64,000 nt of DNA from positions 27,958,702 to 28,022,701 of the forward strand of contig NC_133472.1 of assembly GCF_025370935.1 (NCBI RefSeq). The letters run 5' to 3'. This stretch comes from Choristoneura fumiferana (Eukaryota > Arthropoda > Insecta > Lepidoptera > Tortricidae). The translations under genes and the position numbers were made by a program. Every line of letters begins with the position of its first letter. Position 1 is the first letter of the stretch. Below, piece by piece: positions 22,001 through 34,000 of this stretch. The notes beneath the pieces were generated by a model that saw only the letters and a list, made by a program, of their open reading frames with translations, had not been told where the DNA came from and did no database searches.

Positions 22001-25000
22001 AGCTCGAGCCGTTATGTCCAGGGCGATGCACCCATTGACCTCTTATAAAATGATAACTTTTTGGGTATAACTGATGCTAATGATAAGAATGAATACATCT
22101 GTTTTACTCTAACCATTATGGTTCGTGAAAGACACAGCAGTAGACCAATTTGATGAATTGTAACTGACGTCCATTGTCAAACAGGATCATTTGTGGTTCA
22201 TGCTATGTAATTATGTCCTTAATGCTATTAAATTTTCAGGTTCCTTCGGACGCGGTCGATCACAGACAGAGGGGACGACACCCTGGATTATTATATCACA
22301 GATCAGTTCGAGTTTGACGCTGAAGGCTCCTACCCGCATACTGAGGACGACTTGCTGACCATTGCCAACGTGCCCTATCACGTGAGGATGGATACCCAAC
22401 ACAGGCTTTAACAATCTTGCATGTACAAGCATGCGGCGCAAGCATTTTGGCTTATTTATTATATAGAGTCTAGCATGCTTGTAAATGAAGTCCTACTAAA
22501 TTGATTGATTTTAACTATACCTATCGCACGGAATTTCGCTATAGCGCACGCTGCAGACACACTATAAAAAACGGGCCAAGAGCGTGTCGGACACACCGAA
22601 AATATGGTTCCGTAGCCATTTCGAAAAAAATAAGTAATATTTTTCTAAGGAATAGGTATTTTATAGGGAATCTTCCAAGTTTAGGTATATTTTATACCTT
22701 AGGCTGCTATTTATTTATTTATTTATGCGGCTGAAAGAGTTCTTAAACTACTAATAATTCTAAAGCAAACTTAGCCGTTATAGTTTTCCTTGAAAGTTTG
22801 ATATAGGTACTTACTACCATCCAGAATTTTTTCAAATTTTTCCACCCACCGGTTTAGATTTTAGAGGGGCGGGGGGACGCTCGATTTTCATGAAAATGTG
22901 CACTTTAAAGTTGAATATTTCGCAAAGAAATCACTGAATCGAAAAATCGTCTTAGCAAACCCATAATGATTTTAAAAGACCTATCCAACGAAACGATACC
23001 CTACACTACAAGGTTGGATGAGAAAAAAAAACATCCCCACTTTTCGTCTATGGGAGTACAAATAAAAATGGGGGTACAAATAAAAATAAAAACATAATAC
23101 AATAAACATCACATGGTCCTGAATCAGCAATCTGCCGATCTTCCTTTGGGACCATTCTCACAAAGACATCATAGTCATCATCTTCATCATTTACACAGCC
23201 GTATTAAGGGGCTACCCGAGGTTTTCATCGATTTTTGTCAAGTTTTGAATCGTCTTCTATCGTCTCTATCTCCTACTTTTACACTACAAATAGAATTATA
23301 AGTCTGTTTGACTTCTCCTATCGGTTCTTTTATCTCCATTTTGGTCTACCGGATTTAAAAAAAAATGAATACTTAATTTTCTATGATTTTTTTAAAAACA
23401 CTTATTTCGTATCTCTATTGACGTGAAAGATCTAACATATACGAAATCTGCATATTTGGGTTCGTCTTTGACGTCTCTAAAAACTGGTCGAGGGTTTTCA
23501 TTTGAAACTAATTAACACAAAAGTTATGGCCAGAAAACCAGTTTTTTGGCCTAAAATTGTTCAACTTTGATGCCAAATATATCGAAAACAATGAACTTTG
23601 AAGTTAATATGGGATACTTTATTGCTACAAGCCGTTGTTGTTAATATAATAAGCTACAAAAATCATTACAAAACTAAGAAATTCAGATCGAAGGTCATTG
23701 GGGCATGGGATCCCCTTAATTAACACCGTTTCATTTACTGCCCAAACTACCCTATTGTGATGTCATTACGACAAAAAACCGGGGTATATTTATAATAGTA
23801 AGGAAGGATACTTTATATCATGAGGATCTTAAACAGGTCTTAGACAAACCTTGTGCTGTTTTTCTATAAAATGGACAAGCATGAACACAATATGTTCAAC
23901 CATTGTCTAAGTTTTTTTAATAGATCTGCAATATTTTTAACTAGTGCCTAAACTACGAGTGTGTTAACAGATGAAAAAAAACTACAAGGCAGATATTTTT
24001 AATAAAATATGTAGAAACTATGCTATATACCTATCTTAGATTATAGATAGTTACCGACAATGCTTATCCGCTTATCATTTAATACGTATTAATACAATTT
24101 ATGTTATCGGGTAAAGCTACTAATTGATTAACTGGTGTCAGTAGTGCTTACTGCTTACGCAAGTGTTTGTTTGGATTGTTCACAAGTACTATTCCTACTC
24201 AATACCTATACTACATAGTTAAAAGTGCCTGTATTAAACTTCGCTTTATTCATCGCAGATTGATCTAGTTTACGAGGAGCTACTTAATTACGTAATTTAA
24301 AAATAGCTCCGTCCATTCTTATACATCTATTGGTCATTTGATTATATATCAATTATACAACAAATTTTCGAACGTTTTTATATGTAGGTACTTTTAAGAA
24401 TGTAAACGCAGACGAGATGTAGTTCGCGGGCTAAAGTCAGCGATACCATCATTATTACCACTCACGTAAGGTTGAAATTGTATCAAAAAGTAAAGGCATG
24501 TCAGTAGCAAGTTTTTTATTACCCTATGCACAGCCCTATGTAACAAGAAAGTAGGTAGGTATAATTTTAAATAAAACACGTCAGTTCAGATCATCTCTTC
24601 AAACTTTTTGTTTTTGTCAATCACCGAGAAGAGTACCAACTTGTCAGTGATCGTTTCATCTCTCATTTGGAGCTTGACGGCTTTTTTTGCAAGGGGGTTT
24701 ATATTCTAAGTAGATAGTACATAGGTACGTACGTATACAGAAAGAATTTCAGTTTTAGGAATTTTACGCAGAGAGCTATAAACGATTTCGTGTTTAAATA
24801 AAAATACCTAACTTCTCGTAAGAAAAGTTATTGGATTATTGTATATCTATAATTACCTATTTTCATCATATGCCAAGTTTCATAGGTGGGAGAATTATTC
24901 GGGTTGAAAAAGCCTCGTTGGTCGGACTAATGTTTAAAACGAAATAACCCAGCTAGTAAAGTTGTCCTTTGAGTGTATAATCACAATACAAGTAACAGCC

Positions 25001-28000
25001 AGGTAGACTGACTCGGCCGTATTCTTGAAATGTATACCTACGGCTAGGCGGAGCGCTAGGGTTGGCAACTACAAAAATTAAAACAGACGTATGTAGATTT
25101 TTATTGTATGTGAGTAGTTTTAGGTGTAGGAATAAAACATAATGTTAATTTTATGATTATTTATTTATTAATTAATTATGTTGGTAATCGAAAAAAAATT
25201 GCGTCTATTGCGGCAAGTTCGAAACGACCTGTTGTTGAATTTTATGACATAAAAAATTCTCATTCTTATGAAGTTTTATTATAAAAAATTTTGGGAAACA
25301 GGGACACGGTAGTGGCGATAGGTCTATTTCTTTGAAATCGACGCTAAAATTTTTCAACACCCCCACTTTACTTCTATGGGAGGTTATATCTATACACCTT
25401 TATGTCACTATCTATTAGGTATACATAAATGTGACGGTATTGCTGTATAGATATTTATGCCCTTGACTAAACCTAACTAAAGAAATAGACTTAGAGGCTG
25501 TTTCACCACCCATTGATTAATTTTAACTGACGGATAAATGTGATGCTGTCTCTGTTTTTAACCCCCGACGCAAAAATAGGGGTATTATAAGTTTGACCAC
25601 TATGTGTGTCTGTGTGTCTATCTGTGGCACCGTAGCTCTTAAATGGGTGGACCGATTTGAATGTGGTTTTTAGGGTACCGTAGCTAAAATGGCAAAAACT
25701 GAACCCTTATAGTTTCGCCATGTCTGTCTGTCTGTCTGTCCGTCCGCGGCTTTGCTCAGGGACTATCAATGCTAGAAAGCTGTAATTTTGCAGGGATATA
25801 TATGTAAACTAGGTATGCCGACAAAATGGTACCATCAGCCAAATATGTGGTCTACCACCTTAAAGTTGATAATCGTTAGCATAAAACAATAATGCCAATA
25901 GACATGTCTGTCAACTTGAAAGTTCGACTTTAGCGACATATTCATTTGATAGGAAGTTGTTTAAAATTTGATAGACCTCTTATTTGGTTGATGGTACCTA
26001 CGAGTACATAGATGTCGATGCGTACGACTTATGAATGCGAGCGATTCAGTCACGCACAAGATTTGTATGGTGGCTCATACTGTTCTCCCACACATGAATG
26101 TGTTTGTCTCAACACAATCCAATATTCAGTAGAACAAACCTAATGAGGTAGATATAGTCAACGACGGATATGAAGTAAATCCTGACACAATGCAAAACTT
26201 TGAAGTTTCTGAATATTAACTATATGAATGTAAATAAATAAATAAATAATAAATAAATAAATAAATGAATCATATATTAAAATGGAGTGCTTAGTTGTTG
26301 CGTGCGACAGAGTAGTAGGTAAGTATACCCTTTTTTTCAATGGTTGACATTAACAATACAGAATACAGGAACTTCATAGTTGTGTAATATAGTTACCACA
26401 TTACCACTGAAGAGGTTTAAATACCCACTATTACAGATTAAAATATACTCAGCACCACAAAATGTATGCAGTAATAGGCAATTTTGTATGTAGCACTCTA
26501 CATACAAAATTACCTATTACTGCATACATTTGAGGGCCAGTTTTTTTGCCGCTCAGTATATTTATCTATACGAGACTCATGCTTATTGAATTAAGTAATT
26601 AACTTCTAAATAACCGGCCGAGGGGTAGACGTGACGCTCATTTGGAACGAGTATATCACATTTTTTACTATTATTGTAGGTTCTTAGAACTTGGCAACCT
26701 GGTTTAATTACTTATCGTGGTCACTCAGGGAATAATCCGTCTGTCAAGATAGTACTATCGAATATCTAACTACTTAATAATGCCCCGCATTGATATCACT
26801 AAATCAACATTTACATAGAAATAAAAACGCTATATAATGTTCTAGGGTTGTTCTAAGGACGAGACTATAAAGCCTGAAATAGAAGACGGGAGACTTTCTT
26901 AGCCAAATCTCGTATCTAATTCCCATATCGTCTGTGAAGCACTTTCATAATAATTTTATGGTAATACTGCCGAAAATTTAATTTTTCTTTTTCCCTAAAT
27001 CGGGAAATAGTTTTCGAAAACCTGAAATATTTTTAAAACTCCACTGAAAATAATGACATTCTACTTAACGTTTACGTTTAAGGTTACGTCTACCCACTAG
27101 GTACCTACACCACAAAATACTGATAGTTCAGAAATCAATCTCCATACAAGTGCGCTCGGGCAACGCACATATAGATAGACACTGCTCACGGACACGATAT
27201 CTCGGATCGGTTGGGACCAGTGCGAGCGTGAGTGCCATCCGCTTGAGACACGCGTCTGTGAACTTTTTTGTGCAATAATGGAGCAACAAAAAAAAGTTAT
27301 TATAATAACTGTTCAGTGGACGGTTGTTTAAATTAAATAATCGTGAATTTCGCCAATAACGAAATCGTCGCAAGATATTTTCTGTCACAAATTTATGAAT
27401 GACATTAAAATTAAAATATTTTAGTTATTAATTAATATTTCCATTCTTCCCGTTTCATTCTCAACAAGATACGAATGCCACTACCACGATAGTTTTTTGG
27501 TGCATAAGCCATAGTTGACAACCTTAGAGCGACCTCCGAGCGTAGGTATCAAAAGTGAAGTACATACAGGAGATTTACTTCTGATCTATCTGTTTTTTGT
27601 GACTACACCGTATCATGCCATGACCGTAATAGGAACGTATCAGGAACGGAATGTCAAATGCATAGGTAGATACAAGACACGCCACGGCGACGGTTGGTTA
27701 CGAAACATGCTAGTAGGCATAGTCTTATACTTTTTAATACAAATAATATACATGTCTTTGCTTCACACATTGCTATTACGGTCATGGTAGGTAGGATACG
27801 GTGTAATGGGTAGAAGAGACCTTCCTTAAAAGAGAGTACCTTGAAATACAGTGTAAACTCTACATAACGACACTTAAGGGACTGAGCACTTTTCGACGTT
27901 ATTAAAGAGTGGCCGTTAAATGGAAAGAAAGAAATATACATAAATTTTCATCTAGGTATACGCAAAGATTTTCGTTTACTCGCCATTTTCAGTTCGAAAA

Positions 28001-31000
28001 TCTGTAAGCAACTACAAATACTGCGATTATGATAACCTGTAACAACTTGACAAAAGTCTAGTAAACGAGGTAATCACGTGCACGTGCAAGTTTATTATAA
28101 AAAAACCAAAGACAAAATTTCTTAGAATCCCCGGCACTTCAGTCAAAGTAAAACCGTGCTAGATAATAAAACAAAACGGCAAGCAAACGAATGCTCACAG
28201 CTGCAGTTTTTATCAATTTCGGCAACATAAAGTGCTGTACCCTTAGTGTAAGTTTTCGGTTACAAAATACGTCTCGATCGCGTTCGCGTTATATGTCAAT
28301 TTGTATGGAAACACGAACATCGCAAACGTTCCGCTAGAGGCGCTGTTCGTGTTTCCATACAAATTGACATATAACGCGAACGCAATCGAGACGTATTTTG
28401 TAACCGAAAACTTACACTTTCTTTCTTGTATCCACTAAGTGAAAGGCGGAAAGCTGACAGACAGACGGTCGAGGCAAAGCCCCGCTTTTACCTTTTTTGA
28501 CTTCGGTACCCTAGATAAGGTCAATGAAGCCGTCCTCATGCAAGTCTACTGCATTTTAAATCATGAATGCATTTTAAATGCAACTACATAGTTACATTTT
28601 CTTTTCAAACACTATACCTAAGTACTTAGATACGTATAATTTTATCAACTGGTGCCGTAAACATGTAAATTGTTTTATTGCTTTAGGTACTCTAATTTCA
28701 CCTTCATAAATGGGTGTTCTACGAGCGTTGCAACCGCTATCAGTTTCCTGCCGCATATATGTGTATTAAAGATGAAGCCGGCCACACACGCTAGGTTATA
28801 ACTGAATGGTTATGCCACAGTTCATATATGTGTATTAAAGATGAAGCCGGCCACACACGCTAGGTTATAACTGAATGGTTATGCCACAGTTCATTTGTGC
28901 ATGCATGGATAACCAAAAAAACATATTTTTTTCGGCAAGGAGTCACAAATGAACTGTGCAGCATAACCATTGGTTATAACCTAGCGTGCGTGGCCGGCTT
29001 GAGAGACCGTATTTAAGCAAGAAATTTTAATGATTTGTTATTGTACCGCATTCACACCATATCGTTTTTTACTCGTAAAATCCTTTTATTCTTTCTACCT
29101 GACTCATTTCTTTAGTATAAGCAAGAGGAAACTGATAGCGGTTGAAACGCTCGTAGAACTAGGTACTTAAATCAAATGTATGTTTTGTCACTAAAATAGT
29201 AATATTTTGTTAAAAAAAAATCCATTCAAATCGGTCCACCCGTTTAAGGGAATCCCATGCCCCAATGACCTTCGATCTGAATTCCTTAGGTTTCTAATGA
29301 TTTTTGTAGCTTATTATCTTAACAACAACTGCTTTAAGCAATATAGTATCCCATATTTACTTCAAAGTTCATTGTTTTCGAGATATTCGGCATCAAAGTT
29401 GAACAAGTTTAGGCCAAAAATCTGGTTTTCTGGGCATAACTTTTGTGTTAATTAGTTTCAAATGAAAACCCTCGACCAGTTTTTAAAGAAGTCAAAGACG
29501 AACCCAAATAAGTAGATTTCGTATATGTTAGATCTTTCACGTCAATAGAGATACGAAATAAGTGTTTTTTAAGACAATGTTTAAAAAAATCATACAAAAT
29601 AAAGTATTCATTTTTTTTTCAAAATCCGGTGGACAAAAATGGAGATCACAGATTGGAGAACCGGTAGCCGTTTGACTTATACGAGTAATTCTATCTGTAG
29701 TGCAAAAGTAGGAGATACCATTCAAAACTTGTCAAAAATCGATGAAAACCTCGGGTAGCCCCTTAAGAGCTACAGTGGCACAGATAGACACACAGATACA
29801 CAGACATACAGACACATAGCGGTCAAACTTATAACCCCCTCTTTTTGCGTCGGGGGTTAAAAAAATTAATGCGAACGTTTTGGCTGACTACTTTTGAAGA
29901 CAGTAATTGCATTATCAACTTAACTAAATATACCTACGTAGCATGGGTACTCCACTTAGTTTCGAGTTGATTAGCCGTTGAAGAGTTCCGTCTCGCGGAA
30001 ACGATCCTGGCCAGATTTCTAGAATTCCACTACCAAAGTAACGTTTTGTCACCAGATTTACATTAGTGTCCGGAATTTAGGGTCAATCATATCTCGTAGG
30101 TATCTTAAGAAGTGGTCAAAAAATGGTTTGAATTTTTTTAAACTAAAACATACTTACCTACCTACAAATTTACTCACATACGAACGTTGCAAGTTAAACG
30201 CGGGTAAAAAGAATATAGGTGTACTTATGAGTAATAATAACTTAAGTAGTAAGTACCTACCTACAACCTATACATAAACTATATGCCACACGTTAATATT
30301 ATGTACATTGTTCAAAGAAGGAGAACCTACTCGTGTGACTCATACCTAGGTATCTATATCACACGATATATACTTGGAATTAAGAACAGCACCACTTTTT
30401 TCTCGAATCTTTCACGTTTGTAATCATTGTGAGACATGTGACGTGTGTAAATAAATTTTTGAGAGAGAGATAATCATTTCAGGCCGCCATTTCATAAAAT
30501 TGGCGTAGTTTTTTATAAATGTTTCTGTCGAAATATTAGGTAAGTAAAAGATTTTTCATCACACTTGCTCGTAAACAGTGTCGTAACATGCAGGCTACCT
30601 TGGTTGCAACCCCCTAAATAAAACCCTCGACCTTAATGTGCTTGTCATGAAGCCCGTGGTCGGTAAATGAGTCATTGCCCGTACTAATTTTCATGTCATG
30701 AAGCCCAAGGTCGGTAAATGAGTGTGATACTGCATGGCGTGCAGCAGCGCCTGCAGGAGCGCGGCGCGCGCAGGTCGGGCACATGCTACGTGGGGTAGGG
30801 TGGCGCGGAGGCTGGCGCTGCCAAGAGCGTAGTCAGCGGTATCGGCAATTTTTGGAAAAATCTTAGTTTTTCTTTTACAAATATATAATGATACTCGCAA
30901 ATGTGATGAAAAACATTGTATGTCGCACGGGCGGTACTAGAATTACGAACATTTCAGGCGCTTTCTGCTTTATAAAAAATAGCATTCAACTATGAGATAT

Positions 31001-34000
31001 GCATGGTACAGTACAGTCGACTACAAAAAAATCGATACGGCCAAAGTTACAAAATATGTACCTATCTACACACGTCTGTAATTATTGCCTTATCATGAAG
31101 AACGTGTCCTATACCTAAGTACATATATTTGTAACTTTGGCCGTACCTACTGTCTCTTTGTAGTCGACCGCATCTCTGTGTTTTACGCACCGTACTTTCG
31201 GTTGACGCGTAACGGTTTGTTTGCAGGCAATTCTGCAAGTAGCAGAAGTCGAGTATGAAGAACTGATGGGCGCGCTGAGCTTGGGCTTGAGTGGCGTGTT
31301 TGGTAATCTTAACGCCCCGATCATGACAGTGCGCGCGCGCGACCTGTTCCTGGACGGGCTGCCGATCTGCGCGTCGCCCGGCGCGCTCGGCCGCCTGCCC
31401 TGCACCGCTATCCGCGGCCTCGCGGCCTCCTCGCAGAACATAGAACAGCGGCCAGACGGCTCGATGTCCTTCTCGCTCTTCGGATACGTGAGTTATTTGA
31501 ACATGAAACTACCGTGAGACTCACTCATATTTAATGATATTGTAACTTAAGGATAACGTCACGTCGCGTACTCCTGAGAAGAAGGGCTACGAAATAGCCC
31601 GAAACATGTCGAGCTAAACTCGGTTTAAGACGTGAGTTATCCGTTACAATATCATTTAATATACGTGAGTTATTCATTGCAACAATCGAATTATCTATAG
31701 CGAAACTTCACAACTTACTTGATTTGACACTTTTGTTCAATCAGACGACTGATTGGACACAGACCAAAAATAAAACAGTAAATGCAGGGCGATATCCCAA
31801 TAACAATTCAATTAAATCCTATCTATCTAAGAAAATCTGAGCGTTCATATGTAAATACATACAGAACGACAGACAGCGGAAAGTAACTTTGTTTTCTTTA
31901 TACTAAATATATATAGGTATAGAGATAGAAATTGACTGAATTATTATTATTCAGGTTTACGGCTAAACAGAACATAATATTCACAGAGAAACGGTTTTCC
32001 GTCACCCATCTATAAAGTACGAAGAGGAATCAATGATCCACAAGACGTGGCCCGTATCTTCAGTTACGACAACAGCCTGCGCTTGCGCAAGTGGCCCGAA
32101 GGTGACGACGGCTCTATCGCGGAAGACTCGCCCAACCAGTGCAACAGTATCAATGGAACTGACACGGGAGTGCACCCACCTTTCTTGGATAGGAACCGAC
32201 CTATCTTCGCGTTCAAGAGCGATATTTGTAGGCAAGTATAGGTGCTTCAGGCTGCTATAGTGAGGGGAAGGTCCATTTCCTAATGAGTGATATTCGTTAG
32301 AATAATCAATTAATCACGGTGTCAATTTAACTGAGCAAAAGTAATAGGTAGAAGTAAAATAAATACTTACTTAGATCTTGTAACAAAAATATCAGTTGAA
32401 ATAGGTACTTTGGTGACGAAATGGAGGCGCTTATGTTGACGAAAAATATCACGGATTATCATCAGAGGAGGATGGTAGTGTATTGGCGATCTATTTACGG
32501 TAATATAAGTTCTACAATCTGTAGTCTAATCTACCTATGAGTTTCATTTAGTTGTAACCGGTCTGTAGCTATTTTTTTATTTAATAAGAGGGACTAAGGG
32601 ATTATTTCAGCCATATCGCTGGCTACGGAATGATGTGGCGTGGCACCAGGCTCAAAAGAAACGAGGCCTTAAAAATGTTTCACATCCGGCAGGTCCGTCG
32701 AACTTCGGTTCCAATTCGAGCATGAGTTATTCGGTGTGCCGGCGCTGCAGTACTCGGCCAACGAGTGGTACTTGGACAACCACCAGGGTTGCTTCTGCCT
32801 GAACCTGACCCGCGGCGTCACCGGCCCCGACGGCTGCCTACTGTCCGGTGCTATGGAACTGTACTCCTGCGTCGGTGTGTATCTTTCTTCTATGCAAACA
32901 TGCTCCATGTACAGTCGAACCATTTGATTCCTGACTATCTGTAGAACGTTCTCACAGTAGGTCATCATCATCATCATCATATATTTAAGAGCTTAGCTCT
33001 TGTCGGTGGAGTAATCTCCTTTCTGTACGCCTCTCTGCCAATGCTTTGACCTCCTGATACGACATTACATTGACCTTCTCTTTGGCCTGATCCATAAACT
33101 CACGTTTTGGTCTTCCCCTGCCTCTCCTGCCCTAAATTTTCCCTTCAATTATTGTTCTTATGTAACTATCATGTCGTATCAGGTGCCCCAGCATAATCCC
33201 TCTTCTATTCTCAATCGTTCTCAACAGCAGTCTGTTTTCCACGCGCGAACGCGAACACACAGTAAAACGCACACACAGTCTCTGTCACAGTAGGTAGGTA
33301 CGTGTCATAAATCATAATAAATTCCCTTGTCAAGCAATGCGATGTCACTATGACTTTTTCTAAGAAAAGGGTCCGGAGTGGGTCACGATTCAGTTGGTTC
33401 GATAGTACAGTCGAGTGCAAAAATAAGTACCTATTTGAATCGTTCAAAAATATGTTACTACGGCCTTATTGCGTCGGAATAAGAGTTTGTGGTAAGTACA
33501 TATTTTTGAAACTGGTTATTTTTATATTTTTACAGTTGACTGTACCTACCGTTTTTATTTAGGAACCACAGCCATTTACAATAGATTGCACCCCGGCAAT
33601 ACTTACTATGAAAATGTTAATGACAAAATTGTGTGCGCCAGCTAGCCCATTTTATTAGCGGCCCATTTAAAATCCTGCGCCTCTTAAATTCCGTGCGCAC
33701 TGAATCTGAATGTAAAAAAAGCAATACATAATTATGTAGGTAGGTATTGGTACTTTGATGTGAGCAGAGCAAAAAAACAAAAATGCACCATCGCATCGCT
33801 AAAAGAAACGACATATTCAATTTAGTTTCCATTTCTTATCAAATATTGATCAGATGTCCAGCGATGGCTCTTTGGGATAAACAAAACGTACCTTTACGTT
33901 TGTCGGTTTGTTTTTATTTTTGCAATTATATGTTTTTAATTAGGATGATATTAATTGCGCGTGTCTTTAGGTATACTTATGTGTTATATGTTTTAAATTG

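Larger units (their letters stand above)
20140..23050 (+). repeat. Two direct copies (20140-20590, 22561-23050) of a dispersed repeat
   Basis: Both copies share GGCCAAGAGCGTGTCGGACA, GGTTCCGTAGCCATT, AAGTAATATTTTTCTAAGGA, CTTAGCCGTTATAGTTTTCC and AAGGTTGGA-GAGAAAAAAA near their ends. They flank exons 2 and 3. The family is common in Lepidoptera by my recognition, but its class is not assigned. Confidence 0.7.
22382..31226 (+). other. CD36-family intron 3 (8.8 kb)
   Basis: Contains the two TTAA MITEs, several palindromic MITEs (25828-25998, 26448-26562, 27605-27803, 28245-28418, 28715-29160, 31014-31168), a (TCTG)n-bearing dispersed repeat at 25660-25760 and a GC-rich island at 30728-30860. 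No host exon is recognised inside: exons 3 and 4 join in phase 0 and are contiguous in the family alignment. Confidence 0.7.
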
